Both the position numbers and the translations under genes were made by a program. This document shows, one piece after another, positions 19,724 through 38,516 of a stretch of 64,000 bases of DNA (its first letter is position 1; the number at the start of each line of letters is the position of its first letter). This stretch comes from Opitutaceae bacterium BACL24 MAG-120322-bin51. GTDB lineage: Bacteria; Verrucomicrobiota; Verrucomicrobiia; Opitutales; Coraliomargaritaceae. The notes beneath the pieces are model-generated. The model was not told where the DNA came from, did not search any database, and was given only the letters and a program-made list of their open reading frames with translations. The stretch lies in assembly GCA_905182435.1 (NCBI GenBank), contig CAJJBN010000021.1:59335-123334 (forward strand). The letters are read 5' to 3'.

Positions 19724-19752
19724 AAAAAAGAGTTAAATCACAGCCCCGTCAA
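19724..19752 (-). promoter_or_regulatory. Weak candidate promoter of the rplC operon
   Basis: A TTGACG -35 is followed after 17 bases by a poor, T-only -10 position. The same TTGACGGG block precedes tRNA-Thr/tuf at 37.58 kb, which is the main reason to list it. Low support. Confidence 0.25.
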
Positions 19753-20149
19753 CCCCCTATTTAGAAATAATGCATTTTTATTTCATGCAGTGTACTTTTA
19801 ACACCCAAAAGCACCAGAGTCCCCCTATATGCCTCCCGCGGCACATAACGAGGTGACGTGACAGGATCAGACTTGGCAGTTTCAAACGCTCATAATCTGC
19901 GGGACATAAAAATCAGAAGTTTAAACCACCCTTTTCGCGAGAGTACACCAAGCACACCGAGGGAAATACGAACGAGTTGCCCGACAGTACAGATCCGCTA
20001 GCGATAGCTCAGCAGACGGACATAACCCCCGAGATCAGAATCCACTTTTCATCTCTAACCCCCAGCCTCAGGTTTACAATCTCAGACCTCTGCCCGCCCC
20101 CCGACTGCAGCGGATTGTTCCATACCAACAAGAGGAAACTCGCAAAGCC

Positions 20150-20720
20150 TCACTCATTTGAGCAGAAGGTTGCACGCCCTTCGACCACATAGACCGCCAG
20201 CGACCCATCCGATGCGAGCCGGCAACTCGTCACACTCCACTCAATCCGCTCCATGACCTCCACAGCATGAACCTTCCAAGCTAGAGACACCTAAAGGACA
20301 GGGATCATCAACCAGCCCTCAACCACCGCCTTCGCCGCAGCCAATTGAACTGCCACTGACGACCTCATGCGTAAGACTCAATCAGCTCGCGCCTACCCCT
20401 AGCTGGCTCAGCGCACGCCGAATACATTGCCTCAATACCCTTTAAAACTAAACGACTCCGAAACTGATCGAACTATCTACGCTCTCTACAAAAGCTATAA
20501 TCGATCACCGTTACCGCAACGGACCCACTGAGTCTTCGCGCCCGCTGAAGCGCAACAAAGTCGACCCCTAAAAATGCCGCGAGGACGGGAACCGGCTTCG
20601 ACTCTTCAGGCCAGTCAGCCTCAACACGGTCGAAATCGTGCCGCAATATTTATAATTCCTCACTTTCCAATCTTGCAGCAACAGCTCGAAAAAGAAAGTC
20701 GTGTCAACTTTCGCACAGAG
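20150..20720 (-). pseudogene. Decayed coding remnant in the rpsJ-rplC gap
   Basis: The 1.38 kb between rplC and rpsJ holds no intact gene. On the minus strand, however, several protein-like stretches appear in different frames: 20473-20646 (VEADWPEESKPVPVLAAFLG then VDFVALQRARRLSGSVAVTV), 20150-20290 (WKVHAVEVMERIEWSV then GSLAVYVVEG), and a stretch near 20700 (FFFELLLQDWKVRNYKYCGT) one frame away. This looks like one former gene broken by stops and shifts. The family is not recognised. It could also be chance, since no frame is open for more than 60 codons. Confidence 0.3.
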
Positions 20721-20916
20721 CAGTTTATAACTACATCTTAGCAGCCTAACAGATTTAGCATTAAATATTAAATCTACACAGACCCGCCCTCAGAGGTGAC
20801 ATTTTTAACATACAAGCGATGCTATTTGAGTACACGTTGGGCCTGAACACGCACACCGCATCCTTAAAAATTCACAGCATCATTCCGGATTTTTAAGGCC
20901 CGCCAAGCTGACCTCA

Positions 20917-20948
20917 CAAAAAACCCGCGCTCTTGCGAGCGCGGGCTT
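20917..20948 (-). terminator. Terminator of the str operon, after rpsJ
   Basis: On the minus strand CCCGCGCTC / GAGCGCGGG with a GCAA loop is followed by six U residues, 50 bp past the rpsJ stop. It separates rpsJ from the rplC operon. Confidence 0.9.
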
Positions 20949-20998
20949 TTGGAAAACAGGATGCGATGCGGCGCCTGAGGCACCTGCGCTATCCGAAA

Positions 20999-21307
20999 CT
21001 AAACGTTGATCGAGATATCAACACCAGCTGGGAGGTTGAGCTTCTTGAGCTCGTCCACTGTGGCTGCTGTTGGCTCGATGATGTCGATCAAGCGCTTGTG
21101 TGTACGGACTTCGAATTGGTCCATGGACTTTTTATTAACGTGCGGAGAACGATTCACTGTGAGCTTGCCGATGTGAGTCGGAAGTGGCACAGGGCCGGAA
21201 ACGCGTGCGCCTGAGCGCTTTGCTGTTTCAACGATGTCTGTTGCAGACTGGTCGATGACGCGATAATCGAAGCCTTTAAGGCGGATACGGATACGTGGTG
21301 TGCTCAT
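20999..21307 (-). CDS. rpsJ: 30S ribosomal protein S10
   Basis: At 102 residues it has the S10 pattern: [40 protein letters not shown] and [21 protein letters not shown]10 works in the 30S head and, with NusB, in transcription antitermination. Here it closes the str operon (rpsL-rpsG-fusA-rpsJ), 135 bp after fusA, with its own terminator, and is not joined to rplC. The leader AACAAAAATAT has no Shine-Dalgarno. Confidence 0.98.
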   Translation of the reverse strand: MSTPRIRIRLKGFDYRVIDQSATDIVETAKRSGARVSGPVPLPTHIGKLTVNRSPHVNKKSMDQFEVRTHKRLIDIIEPTAATVDELKKLNLPAGVDISINV

Positions 21308-21442
21308 ATATTTTTGTTTGGTTACGTTGAATTTTTTGAAAAAATCAGTTTTCGGTTAAAAAGTTGTCGGTTGTTCGGTTTGGAAAGTGCGAAGAGGAAG
21401 TGAAATTCTAATCTCAGGTCTCTAATCTCAAGTCTCAAGCCT

Positions 21443-23591
<2,149 letters not shown>

Positions 23592-23635
23592 TGAAATGGA
23601 CTGGAAAAGAACAGGGGGCGAAGCAGGAACCGAAA

Positions 23636-24109
23636 CTACCAGCGCAGGTGAGCAAATGCGCGATTTGCTTGAGCCATGCGGTGTGTTTCTTCCTTCTTCT
23701 TAACGATCGCGCCGGTGTTGTTGTAGGCATCGACGATCTCGTCAGCAAGTGCTTCGTTCATAGGAACGCCCTTGCGCTTACGAGCAGCTCCGACCATCCA
23801 ACGGAAGGCGAGACTCTGCTGGCGCTCAAATGATACTTCAACCGGCACTTGGTATGTAGCACCACCTACGCGGCGGCTCTTCACTTCAAGCTTAGGGCGA
23901 ACATTCTCAAGTGCACCCATGATCAAATCAACTGGATCACCCTTGCCAACTTTTTCGCTTACACGCTCGAAAGCGGTGTATACGATACGTTGAGCAACAG
24001 TGCGCTTACCGCGCTCCATGATCATGTTAACGAGAGTGGTAACCACTTCGCTATTATAGCGTGGGTCTGGAATTAAAGGGCGTTTAACGGCTTGTCTACG
24101 ACGTGACAT
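23636..24109 (-). CDS. rpsG: 30S ribosomal protein S7
   Basis: At 157 residues it has the family pattern: [60 protein letters not shown] and [21 protein letters not shown]7 nucleates the 30S head and binds near the mRNA exit. It lies 27 bp after rpsL in the str operon. Confidence 0.98.
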   Translation of the reverse strand: MSRRRQAVKRPLIPDPRYNSEVVTTLVNMIMERGKRTVAQRIVYTAFERVSEKVGKGDPVDLIMGALENVRPKLEVKSRRVGGATYQVPVEVSFERQQSLAFRWMVGAARKRKGVPMNEALADEIVDAYNNTGAIVKKKEETHRMAQANRAFAHLRW

Positions 24110-24136
24110 AATAAAATACTTTTAATGATTAATCCG

Positions 24137-24517
24137 TTACTTAGCGTCCTTAGGACGCTTAACACCGTATTTAGAACGGCTACGGCGGCGTTTTTCAACA
24201 CCAACACAGTCAAGTGTGCCACGCACGATGTGGTAACGAACACCAGGAAGATCCTTCACACGACCACCGCGAACGAGGACGATGCTGTGCTCCTGAAGAT
24301 TATGACCTTCATCAGGAATATAAGCGATGACTTCGATTCCATTAGTAAGACGAACCTTTGCCACCTTACGGATAGCGGAATTCGGCTTTTTAGGTGTACG
24401 TGTCATGACCTGGACACAGACGCCGCGGCGGAATGGATTAGCGCGAAGTGCAGGTGACTTCGTCTTCTCCTTCTGCACAATACGCGGATTGCGGACGAGT
24501 TGATTAATTGTAGGCAT
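24137..24517 (-). CDS. rpsL: 30S ribosomal protein S12
   Basis: At 126 residues it has [40 protein letters not shown] and [20 protein letters not shown]. The two Lys positions linked to streptomycin response (in TPKKPNSA and just before the VKDLPG loop) carry Lys and Arg-Val-Lys as in wild-type proteins. S12 lies at the decoding site. It heads the str operon; a plausible promoter lies about 40-65 bp upstream. Confidence 0.98.
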   Translation of the reverse strand: MPTINQLVRNPRIVQKEKTKSPALRANPFRRGVCVQVMTRTPKKPNSAIRKVAKVRLTNGIEVIAYIPDEGHNLQEHSIVLVRGGRVKDLPGVRYHIVRGTLDCVGVEKRRRSRSKYGVKRPKDAK

Positions 24518-24554
24518 TGAAAATTTGAATCGCTGGATTTTGAGAAAGACGGCG

Positions 24555-24582
24555 AAAGTAGCGCTTTGAAAAAGCTGTGCAA
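24555..24582 (-). promoter_or_regulatory. Candidate promoter of the str operon
   Basis: On the minus strand TTGCAC and TACTTT are 16 bases apart, and the -10 lies 38 bases before the rpsL ATG, in an AT-rich stretch after the rpoC terminator. Both boxes are close to the sigma-70 consensus. Confidence 0.5.
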
Positions 24583-24647
24583 GAATTATTCTTGATTTTT
24601 TTTCGCGATCCGACTGGCGATATTTTTAGATTGTTTAATTGAGAGAT

Positions 24648-24682
24648 AAAAAGAGGCGAGCGGTGTTTGATCCGCCCGCCTC
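24648..24682 (-). terminator. Terminator after rpoC
   Basis: GAGGCGGGCGG / CCGCTCGCCTC with an 8-base loop (one mismatch) is followed by UUUUUA on the minus strand, 20 bp past the rpoC stop codon. Confidence 0.9.
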
Positions 24683-24701
24683 TGTAAAGGATTGAAACGG
24701 A

Positions 24702-28952
<4,251 letters not shown>

Positions 28953-28993
28953 TAATAAAAACCTTTTTTGAAATTTGCGTTTAAACGATACTC

Positions 28994-31900
28994 TTAGCAG
29001 GTCGCATCAAGCACAGTGCTCGATGTGAACTTACCGTCGGAGCTGAGACGAACGTCAAGACAGAGACTCTGAATTTCCTTCATCAAAACGTTGAACGATT
29101 GAGGCGTGCCGGCGTGCAAGCTATTGTCACCCTTAACGAGTGATTCATAGATGCGTGTTCGACCTGCAACATCATCGGATTTAACAGTGAGGAGCTCCTG
29201 CAATGTGTATGCAGCGCCGTAGGCCTCAAGTGCCCAAACTTCCATCTCCCCGAAACGCTGACCACCATACTGCGCCTTACCACCGAGCGGTTGCTGGGTA
29301 ATCAGGGAGTAAGGACCAACCGCACGAGCGTGAATCTTGGATGACACGAGGTGATTGAGTTTCAACATATACATGTATCCAACCACAACCTCTTGCGCGA
29401 GTGGCTCACCGGACTGACCATCGAAGAGAACACTCTTACCAGTCGTCGGTAGCCCTGCTTCGTCGAGATACTCACGGACACGTGATTCACTAATGCCGTC
29501 AAACACTGGAGTCGCCACCTTGATGCCAAGCTTCTTACAAGCCCAACCGAGGTGAGTCTCTAGGACCTGTCCAACATTCATTCGAGAAGGAACACCAAGT
29601 GGGTTCAAGCAAATCTCAACTGGAGTGCCGTCTGGCAAGTGTGGCATGTCTTCTTCAGGTACAACCTTAGCGACAACACCCTTATTACCGTGACGACCAG
29701 CCATCTTATCGCCGACCTGCATCTTACATTTCTTAGCGATGTAGACCTTAACACTCTTAACAACGCCTTGATCTGCATCTTCACCAGACTCAACACCTGT
29801 GATCTTACGCTCACGGTCGTAGTCGAGCTCGTCGAACTTACCTTGGTAGTTGCTGACAATCTCCATGATCTTGATCTTCACCGGTGAAGGATCGATCTCG
29901 ATGTGCTTGGAGACAGCTGCAAGACGACGAAGCAATGTCTTCGTGATCTTACGATTCGCAGGGATGATGATTTCGTCTGTGTCGCCATTCTTGACGTCCA
30001 GAGGGATCTTTTCCCCCAACAGGATATTAGAAAGCGCTTCAGTAAGATCTTCACGGAGCTTATCACTCTGCGAGCGATACTCTTCGTTGATCTTCTTCAC
30101 CTGACGACGGCGATCAGAAGCGGAAAGCTCTTCTGGCTCACCATCGACACGGGCCGAAACCTTGATGTCCATGACGATACCACGAACACCTGATGGCACC
30201 ACGAGTGAAGAATCCTTCACGTCTGCCGCCTTCTCACCGAAAATCGCACGAAGCAGTTTTTCTTCCGGAGCGAGCTCAGTTTCAGACTTTGGAGTGATCT
30301 TACCGACGAGAATATCGCCAGGCTTCACTTCCGCACCGACACGAATGACACCATCGTGATTGAGGTCCTTAAGAGCCTCCTCACCCACATTAGGAATATC
30401 GCGTGTAATTTCTTCAGGTCCAAGCTTCGTATCACGGGCAGTTACTTCAAACTCGTCCACGTGGATCGAGGTGAAGATGTCGTCCTTAACGATCTTCTCA
30501 GAGATAAGAATCGCATCCTCGAAGTTATAACCATTCCACGGCATGAACGCCACGAGAATGTTACGGCCGATTGCAAGCTCACCGTCATCAGTGGACGCAC
30601 CGTCCGCGATCACGTCGCCCTTCTTCACGGGCTGCCCCTTAGCGACGATTGGCTTCTGATTGAAGCAAGTGCCCGCATTCGAGCGCATGAACTTACGTAG
30701 ATTGTAAACGAAGATGCCCTTCTTCGCATCTGTAACCAACTCCTTCATTTTCGGAATTTCTCCATCCGAAGTCAGTACGATGCGGTTGGCGTCAACTGAA
30801 GCAATAATCCCGTCGATGTCTGCGATTTCGACTGTCTTCGAGTCGATCGCAACACGGCTTTCAATCCCGGTGCCAACAAATGGCGCCTCCGATTGAAGCA
30901 ATGGCACACCTTGACGTTGCATATTCGACCCCATCAGCGCGCGATTCGCATCATCATGCTCGAGGAATGGAATGATACCCGCAGCAACCGAGATCAGCTG
31001 CTTTGGAGACACGTCCATGTAGTTCACGTCTTTACCTTCAACCTCGAGCACCTCATCACGCTTACGGCATGTGACGCGGCCAACGAGATTGCTCTTGTCG
31101 TCGAGTTCGGAATTCGCCTGCGCAATCATGTGCGGCTCTTCCTGGTCGGCGTTCAAGTATTCGACTTCATCAGTTACGTGACCATCCACAACCTTACGGT
31201 ATGGAGTTTCAATGAAACCAAATTCATTGATGGTGGAGTAAAGTGATAACGAGTTAATCAGACCGATGTTCGGCCCTTCCGGTGTTTCAATCGGGCAGAT
31301 ACGACCGTAGTGAGATGGGTGAACATCACGCACTTCGAAACCAGCACGCTCACGATTCAAACCACCGGGTCCTAGAGCGGACAGACGGCGTTTGTGCGTG
31401 AGCTCAGCAAGCGGATTAATTTGGTCCATGAACTGAGAGAGCTGACTACGCGCAAAGAAATCGCGGATAACAGTGCTCAGAGCCTTCGGGTTAATCAGCT
31501 TCTGCGGAGAGATCGAGTCAACACTTTGGTCATAAAGTGTCATACGCTCTTTAACGAGACGCTCTGTGCGAGCCAGACCGACACGACATTGGTTCGCAAG
31601 AAGCTCTCCCACAGTGCGCACACGACGACTACCCAAGTGGTCAATATCGTCGAGCATACCGTCACCACGCTTGAGGCGTGTGAGATACTTCGTCGCTTCG
31701 ACGACGTCTTCAGCGCTAATCACGCGGAAGTCCAAATCGGTGTCCATCGCAAGCTTCTGATTGAGCTTGTAACGACCCACGCGACCCAAGTCATAACGAC
31801 GTGGATCTTGGAAGAGACGCTTGAGCAATGCCTTGGCATTTGCAGTTGTGGGGGGCTCACCCGGGCGAAGGCGCTTGTAAATATCCTTGAGCGCTTCTTC

Positions 31901-32782
31901 TTCGTTTTGAGTCGGGTCCTTCTTAAGGCAACGAATGATGGCACCATCGTCGACAGTGGTGTCAATCGTCGTGACCTTCTTTAGGCCAGCCTTCTGAAAT
32001 GAGCGAACGATCGTCTTAGTGAGCGGCTCAAACGCACGTGCAAGCACGACGCCCTTATCCGCATCAACGATGTCTTCGGTGAGCACAAGATTCGAAACTG
32101 AGTCACGCTTCAACGCTTCAGCGACTGTGATCTCATCCAACTCATAAAAAAGATTAAGGATGTCTGCATCGGAGCTGTAACCCATCGCACGCAGGAGCGT
32201 GGTGAGCAGGAACTTACGACGACGACGGCGACGGTCGAGGTAAACATACAGAAGATCGTTTTGATCGAACTGCACTTCGAGCCACGTGCCACGGTCTGGA
32301 ATAATACGGAAGGCATGCAGCACCTTGCCGCTGGTGTGTACGCTCTCTTCGAAAGCGATACCAGGCGAGCGGTGAAGTTGGCTAACAATAACGCGCTCGG
32401 CGCCGTTAATGATGAAAGAACCGCGCTCGGAGATCATAGGCAATTCGCCCATGTAGATCTCTTCGTCCTTGATGTGGTCTTCTTCGCGGAGGCGAAGCTT
32501 CACATACAATGAAACAGAGTAAGTAACACCCTCGCGGATCGCTTCGATCTCAGTTTCGCGTGGCGGTGTTGCAGTGTAGCTGACATACTCGAGATGGCAG
32601 CGACTGTCATAACTCTCAATAGGAAATACCTCGGAAAATACGGCTTCGAGGCCCATTTGTTTACGTTGCGTAGGAGCCGAATCCATCTGGAGGAAATCCG
32701 TGAAAGAATCGATCTGATTTTCAATCAGATTGGGTGGCTGGATAACTTCCTTGAGCTTACCGAAATTAATGCGTTTTGACAT
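28994..32782 (-). CDS. rpoB: DNA-directed RNA polymerase subunit beta
   Basis: At 1262 residues it is complete. The rifampicin-region segment [20 protein letters not shown] and then [20 protein letters not shown] is intact and carries the usual sensitive-type residues. Further signatures are [34 protein letters not shown] and the C-terminal [20 protein letters not shown]. It is preceded by two hairpins in the rplL-rpoB gap. There is no Shine-Dalgarno at the chosen ATG. Confidence 0.99.
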   Translation of the reverse strand: MSKRINFGKLKEVIQPPNLIENQIDSFTDFLQMDSAPTQRKQMGLEAVFSEVFPIESYDSRCHLEYVSYTATPPRETEIEAIREGVTYSVSLYVKLRLREEDHIKDEEIYMGELPMISERGSFIINGAERVIVSQLHRSPGIAFEESVHTSGKVLHAFRIIPDRGTWLEVQFDQNDLLYVYLDRRRRRRKFLLTTLLRAMGYSSDADILNLFYELDEITVAEALKRDSVSNLVLTEDIVDADKGVVLARAFEPLTKTIVRSFQKAGLKKVTTIDTTVDDGAIIRCLKKDPTQNEEEALKDIYKRLRPGEPPTTANAKALLKRLFQDPRRYDLGRVGRYKLNQKLAMDTDLDFRVISAEDVVEATKYLTRLKRGDGMLDDIDHLGSRRVRTVGELLANQCRVGLARTERLVKERMTLYDQSVDSISPQKLINPKALSTVIRDFFARSQLSQFMDQINPLAELTHKRRLSALGPGGLNRERAGFEVRDVHPSHYGRICPIETPEGPNIGLINSLSLYSTINEFGFIETPYRKVVDGHVTDEVEYLNADQEEPHMIAQANSELDDKSNLVGRVTCRKRDEVLEVEGKDVNYMDVSPKQLISVAAGIIPFLEHDDANRALMGSNMQRQGVPLLQSEAPFVGTGIESRVAIDSKTVEIADIDGIIASVDANRIVLTSDGEIPKMKELVTDAKKGIFVYNLRKFMRSNAGTCFNQKPIVAKGQPVKKGDVIADGASTDDGELAIGRNILVAFMPWNGYNFEDAILISEKIVKDDIFTSIHVDEFEVTARDTKLGPEEITRDIPNVGEEALKDLNHDGVIRVGAEVKPGDILVGKITPKSETELAPEEKLLRAIFGEKAADVKDSSLVVPSGVRGIVMDIKVSARVDGEPEELSASDRRRQVKKINEEYRSQSDKLREDLTEALSNILLGEKIPLDVKNGDTDEIIIPANRKITKTLLRRLAAVSKHIEIDPSPVKIKIMEIVSNYQGKFDELDYDRERKITGVESGEDADQGVVKSVKVYIAKKCKMQVGDKMAGRHGNKGVVAKVVPEEDMPHLPDGTPVEICLNPLGVPSRMNVGQVLETHLGWACKKLGIKVATPVFDGISESRVREYLDEAGLPTTGKSVLFDGQSGEPLAQEVVVGYMYMLKLNHLVSSKIHARAVGPYSLITQQPLGGKAQYGGQRFGEMEVWALEAYGAAYTLQELLTVKSDDVAGRTRIYESLVKGDNSLHAGTPQSFNVLMKEIQSLCLDVRLSSDGKFTSSTVLDATC

Positions 32783-32828
32783 AGTGCGGATGTCCGATGA
32801 CGGTTAAAAAGAGTGTGTTGACTGACAG

Positions 32829-32904
32829 GTGCCGACCTTGGGTCGGCTAAAAGACAAAAACAGTTAGGCGAGGCTCACCTGATTTGGGTGAGCTCACCTA
32901 ACTG
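32829..32904 (-). promoter_or_regulatory. Paired hairpins between rplL and rpoB
   Basis: A long stem (arms CAGTTAGGCGAGGCTCACC and GGTGAGCTCACCTAACTG, nearly perfect) lies at 32861-32904, and a smaller one (GCCGACC / GGTCGGC) at 32831-32847. Neither has a U-tract, so attenuation or RNase III-type processing is more likely than termination. E. coli has an attenuator and a processing site at this same place. Confidence 0.7.
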
Positions 32905-32948
32905 TGAAAATTGTGGGCTATTAAATATAAGCTGGGATCAGTATCCGA

Positions 32949-33326
32949 TTACTTTAATTCTACCTTAGCACCTGCAGCTTCGAGCTTCTTCTTGATCTCT
33001 TCTGCTTCGTCCTTAGTAGCACCTTCCTTGACAGGCTTAGGTGCACTTTCTACGAGGTCCTTAGCTTCCTTCAGACCGAGGCCTGTGATAGCGCGAACTT
33101 CCTTAATGGAAGCGATCTTGTTAGCACCTGGAGCTACGAAGATGACGTCAAACTCGTCTTTTTCTTCAACAACTTCTGCAGCAGCACCGCCAGCAGCAGC
33201 AACAGCGACAGGAGCAGCAGCGCTTACGCCCCACTTCTCTTCGAGTGTTTTAACGAGATCTGCCACTTCGAGCACTGTTTGTGCGGAGAGGAAATCGATT
33301 ACTTGTTCTTTTGTGATGTCTGCCAT
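32949..33326 (-). CDS. rplL: 50S ribosomal protein L7/L12
   Basis: At 125 residues it shows the N-terminal dimerisation helices ([20 protein letters not shown]), an Ala-rich hinge and the C-terminal factor-binding domain with [20 protein letters not shown]. Several copies form the stalk that recruits EF-G and EF-Tu. An AAAGG Shine-Dalgarno precedes it. The 134-bp gap to rplJ carries a CCCAAGTGTTGGG palindrome. Confidence 0.98.
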   Translation of the reverse strand: MADITKEQVIDFLSAQTVLEVADLVKTLEEKWGVSAAAPVAVAAAGGAAAEVVEEKDEFDVIFVAPGANKIASIKEVRAITGLGLKEAKDLVESAPKPVKEGATKDEAEEIKKKLEAAGAKVELK

Positions 33327-33460
33327 GATATTATACCTTTCAATTGGTTAGCATCCCAAGTGTTGGGACATTTAAGAGGGGATTTCCTCCTAACCGGATT
33401 ATGTTGGTTATTTTAAGGCCGCCCATCCAAGGGATGAGCGACCAAAAATTGATTCGAGGA

Positions 33461-33976
33461 CTACTCGCCGTCTTTTTCGGCCTTGGCCTGAAGAGCGAAG
33501 AGTAAGCTTTGTGGAACAGCGTTGAGGACGCGGACGAATCCGGTCGCAGGCTGTGTAAGAAGTCCGAGGAGTTGAGAGCGAAGCGCTTCGAGTCCTGGAA
33601 GTTTCGCCAATACAGCGATCTCTTCCTTAGTCAGTACCTTCTCGTCAAGGATGCCGGCTTTGACGTCGACCTTTTCCTTTTTCTTGAAGAATGCACCGAG
33701 TGCTTTAGCGACTCCGGACGGGTTGTCACCACCGACGATGATCGCAGTTTGACCAGTCAAGTGCTCACTGAGATCAGGGAGGTCCTTGGCTGCGGCTGCG
33801 ACACCGAAAATGCTGTTTTTGACAACGTGAAACTCAGCATTGTGCTCTGCAAGAGAGGCACGCAGTTCTGCGATTTCTTCCACGGTGATACGCTCGTAAT
33901 TAGCGAGGTATACGTAATCGGACTTGTTGAGGTGTTCGTTCACCTCTTCAACGAGATATTGTTTTTCTGGTCTCAT
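33461..33976 (-). CDS. rplJ: 50S ribosomal protein L10
   Basis: At 171 residues it has the family pattern (MRPEKQYLVEEVNEHLNKSD, YVYLANYERITVEEIAELRA, AEFHVVKNSIF) and a C-terminal helix that binds L7/L12 dimers. The L10 core lies on 23S helix 42 with L11. It is 41 bp after rplA; no large L10 leader motif was recognised in that short gap. Confidence 0.97.
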   Translation of the reverse strand: MRPEKQYLVEEVNEHLNKSDYVYLANYERITVEEIAELRASLAEHNAEFHVVKNSIFGVAAAAKDLPDLSEHLTGQTAIIVGGDNPSGVAKALGAFFKKKEKVDVKAGILDEKVLTKEEIAVLAKLPGLEALRSQLLGLLTQPATGFVRVLNAVPQSLLFALQAKAEKDGE

Positions 33977-34017
33977 GTGATGTCAGTCTCCCTTAGCTCT
34001 TGTTATAAGATGCAGCG

Positions 34018-34698
34018 TCAACGCCGATCCCTGGGCTCATAGTCGAGCTCAATGCGAGCGACTTGATGAACTTGCCAGCTAGCGCCTTGAGGACGTGCGT
34101 CATTGAGGGCATTGATTGCCGCCTCAGCATTGTCCACGATTTGCTCTGGAGTGAAGGAGCGCTTGCCCACGACGATGGCGACGTTTGCAGTCTTATCCAT
34201 CTTGAATTCAACGCGGCCAGCTTTCACTAGCTTGATGCCTTCCGCAACGTCGTCAGTCACAGTACCGGACTTTGGATTCGGCATAAGGCCGCGAGGTCCA
34301 AGCACACGAGCAACCTTACGGACGCTCTTCATCGCACTGGTTGTTGAGATCGCGACATCGAAGTCGATCCATCCACCGATTACCTTCTCGATAAGATCAT
34401 CGAAGCCGGCTTCGTCTGCGCCCGCTGCAATAGCTTCTTCAGGGTTTTCGGTGAAGACGATCACACGAACAGTCTTACCACTACCGTGAGGAAGCTGAAG
34501 AGTGCCGCGCACCATTTGATCACTCTTGCGAGGATCGACCGTAAGATTTGCGTAGAGCTCAACGGTTTCGTCGAACTTCGCCTTCGGTAGTTTGTTTAGT
34601 AACGCAGACGCTTCTGCGACCGGATAGGTCTTCTCCAAGTCAACCATTTCGGCTGATTGGCGATAGCGTTTGCTTCCCTTGATTTGCTGGGTGGCCAT
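34018..34698 (-). CDS. rplA: 50S ribosomal protein L1
   Basis: At 226 residues it has the two-domain L1 fold, with KFDETVELYANLTVDPRKSD, QMVRGTLQLPHGSGKTVRV and LGPRGLMPNPKSGTVTDDVA. L1 forms the mobile stalk that handles E-site tRNA and in other bacteria represses rplK-rplA translation. It follows rplK by 26 bp. Confidence 0.98.
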   Translation of the reverse strand: MATQQIKGSKRYRQSAEMVDLEKTYPVAEASALLNKLPKAKFDETVELYANLTVDPRKSDQMVRGTLQLPHGSGKTVRVIVFTENPEEAIAAGADEAGFDDLIEKVIGGWIDFDVAISTTSAMKSVRKVARVLGPRGLMPNPKSGTVTDDVAEGIKLVKAGRVEFKMDKTANVAIVVGKRSFTPEQIVDNAEAAINALNDARPQGASWQVHQVARIELDYEPRDRR

Positions 34699-34724
34699 AG
34701 TATTTATATTGTGTGGTTAAAAAA

Positions 34725-35150
34725 TTATCCCGCGACCTCAAGTCCCATCGAACGAGCTGTGCCCGCGATGATCTTGAAAGCTGCTTCCTCATCGGATGCA
34801 TTCAGATCGTTCTTTTTGATCTCAATGATTTCGAGGATTTGCTTGCGTGTGACGGTCCCGACTTTGTCGCGATTCGGCACACCCGATCCCTTTGCGATAC
34901 CGGCAGCCTTCTTAAGAAGGACAGCTGCTGGTGGAGATTTCAGGATGAAACTGAAGGAGCGATCGGCGTAGACTGTAATGACAACAGGTAGGATCATGCC
35001 CGCCTGGTCTTTAGTCTTCGCGTTATACTCCTTACAGAAGCCCATGATGTTTACACCCTGCGCACCGAGAGCTGGACCAACCGGAGGGGCTGGGTTAGCT
35101 GCACCTGCTGGCAGTTGTAAGCGAATTTGTCCTATTACTTTTTTAGACAT
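34725..35150 (-). CDS. rplK: 50S ribosomal protein L11
   Basis: At 141 residues it has the family pattern: [40 protein letters not shown] and the RNA-binding C-domain with [21 protein letters not shown]11 sits at the GTPase-associated centre. It starts 6 bp after the nusG stop codon. Confidence 0.98.
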   Translation of the reverse strand: MSKKVIGQIRLQLPAGAANPAPPVGPALGAQGVNIMGFCKEYNAKTKDQAGMILPVVITVYADRSFSFILKSPPAAVLLKKAAGIAKGSGVPNRDKVGTVTRKQILEIIEIKKNDLNASDEEAAFKIIAGTARSMGLEVAG

Positions 35151-35156
35151 GGCTGT

Positions 35157-35729
<573 letters not shown>

Positions 35730-35789
35730 ATTTACGTCTGGATCTTAAAAATTAAAGGTGCCTGAAATCGATATTGATTTGGCGACGTA

Positions 35790-35993
35790 CTACTGAACCC
35801 AAGAGGTTAGCAGATCGACACCATTCATGAGCGAAAAGTCGGTCAGTGCGATAAAGGAGCCAAGAATTGCAGTCGCGACAAGAACAACGATTGTCGAATC
35901 ACGCAATTCAGTCTTGCTCGGCCAAGTGGCCTTTTTGAGCTCGGTCATCGTCTCCTTGTAGAAAAGACGGATGCTGGTGAATGGATTTTTCAT
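35790..35993 (-). CDS. secE: Preprotein translocase subunit SecE
   Basis: The start was placed at the ATG at 35993 (MKNPFTSIRLFYKETMTELK), giving 67 residues, typical of short single-helix SecE. The longer open frame to 36035 would run into the tRNA-Trp gene. The amphipathic segment ETMTELKKATWPSKTEL is the family signature and is followed by one membrane helix (VVLVATAILGSFIALTDF). It clamps SecY in the translocon. It lies 12 bp downstream of the tRNA. Confidence 0.95.
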   Translation of the reverse strand: MKNPFTSIRLFYKETMTELKKATWPSKTELRDSTIVVLVATAILGSFIALTDFSLMNGVDLLTSWVQ

Positions 35994-36005
35994 TTGATGT
36001 AAAAA

Positions 36006-36083
<78 letters not shown>

Positions 36084-36117
36084 GGTTTTTCAACTATAGT
36101 GCTATTTAAGACAGTAA

Positions 36118-36146
36118 AGCCGAGAGCCCTTTTAGGGCCCTCGGCA
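36118..36146 (-). terminator. Hairpin after tuf, probably a weak terminator or processing site
   Basis: GCCGAGGGCCCT / AGGGCTCTCGGC with an AAA loop, followed only by UUUACU on the minus strand. The short U-run and the genes downstream suggest partial read-through. Confidence 0.6.
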
Positions 36147-36171
36147 GAAACTGGATTCGATCTAGCTTAGA

Positions 36172-37362
<1,191 letters not shown>

Positions 37363-37407
37363 GATTGATGTTATTTAGTGTTATAGATTGTGATTATGTT
37401 TACTTAC

Positions 37408-37483
<76 letters not shown>

Positions 37484-37552
37484 CATTAGCAAAGACTATG
37501 TAAAGAGCTATTCCATCTCCCACACGGACAGCGTGGAAAATGAAAGTCCGCG

Positions 37553-37581
37553 AAAATGCTCCCACCAACTAGACCCGTCAA
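37553..37581 (-). promoter_or_regulatory. Weak candidate promoter for tRNA-Thr/tuf
   Basis: TTGACG is followed after 17 bases by CATTTT. The TTGACGGG block is shared with the region before rplC. The -10 is poor. Confidence 0.25.
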
Positions 37582-37619
37582 CACTTATCTCAAAAAAAAC
37601 AGCACTAGTTTTAAACCCC

Positions 37620-38477
37620 TCATTTACAGGCGTTTCGCCCGCATAAAAGCCGCGAAAAGCCGCTCACCAGTAGATAAGTCATCGCAGCAATCAGGATGAC
37701 TGACGGCCCACTCGGTAAATCCAGCGAAAAGCTCAGCCCCAAGCCCACAAAAACGAAGGTAATATTGAGCAAGATCGCCACAAACAACATACGCCACAAG
37801 CTCCGCGCTCCGATGGCCGCAATCGCAGGCGGCAGCGTCAGCAGCGCAATCACCAGCACGATGCCCACAAAGGAGACCATAACCACCACCGTCAGCGCCG
37901 TCAGCATCAACAGCAACATATAGACCCAGTTCGCGCGCACCCCTCGAATCGACGCATACTCCGCATCAAAACACACCGCAATGATCTGCCGATGCCACAG
38001 TCCGAGAATCCCCAGAATCAACACGCCGACTCCCCCCGCGATCCAAAGATCCGCAGCTGCCACTAATAGTATATCACCAAAGAAATACGCCATCGGGTCC
38101 ACATAGCCAGGCGTCCGCGCGATAAACAGCAGGCCGACCGCCATCCCCGTCACCCAGATCGAGCCAATCAGCGCATCTTCCCTCTGACGCGACCGCAGTG
38201 ACACCCAACCAATCAAGCCCGCAGCCGCCAGCGCCACGATCAAAGCTCCCAACATCGGGTGCAACCACTCCCAACCATAGACAGCTCGAAAATACAGCGC
38301 CGCACCAATACCACCGAGCGCCGAGTGCGCAATCGCCGCCGCCAGATAACTAATACGCCGAGCCACCACAAAAGTGCCCACTGCCCCAAGCGGGATACTG
38401 CCAATCAGCCCCAAAAACAGCGCGTAGCGCAAAAATACCAGATCCGGATCCAGTAGTGCCTGTAAAAAATTCAACAT
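37620..38477 (-). CDS. znuB: Zinc/manganese ABC transporter permease (ZnuB-like)
   Basis: A 285-residue ABC-3 family permease with eight or nine membrane helices; AAAIAHSALGGIGAALYFRA and VVMVSFVGIVLVIALLTLPP are diagnostic. It forms the membrane channel for metal delivered by the substrate-binding protein at 40.3 kb and powered by the ATPase at 38.6 kb. It is the last gene of the znuA-znuC-znuB unit, 128 bp after znuC, with a low-complexity tract in between. Zinc is preferred over manganese because of the His-rich partners. Confidence 0.9.
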   Translation of the reverse strand: MLNFLQALLDPDLVFLRYALFLGLIGSIPLGAVGTFVVARRISYLAAAIAHSALGGIGAALYFRAVYGWEWLHPMLGALIVALAAAGLIGWVSLRSRQREDALIGSIWVTGMAVGLLFIARTPGYVDPMAYFFGDILLVAAADLWIAGGVGVLILGILGLWHRQIIAVCFDAEYASIRGVRANWVYMLLLMLTALTVVVMVSFVGIVLVIALLTLPPAIAAIGARSLWRMLFVAILLNITFVFVGLGLSFSLDLPSGPSVILIAAMTYLLVSGFSRLLCGRNACK

Positions 38478-38516
38478 ATATAATTCAATCTCTCAGCTCT
38501 CAAGTCTCAGTTCCCC

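Noticed and set aside
19977..20192. 71-codon plus-strand frame in the rpsJ-rplC gap
   Set aside because: Codon use and composition look random, and minus-strand segments there look more protein-like.
19800..20900. Possible tmRNA, RNase P RNA or 6S RNA in the 1.4 kb gap
   Set aside because: No tRNA-like ends, no conserved core motif and no long pairing were found by eye.
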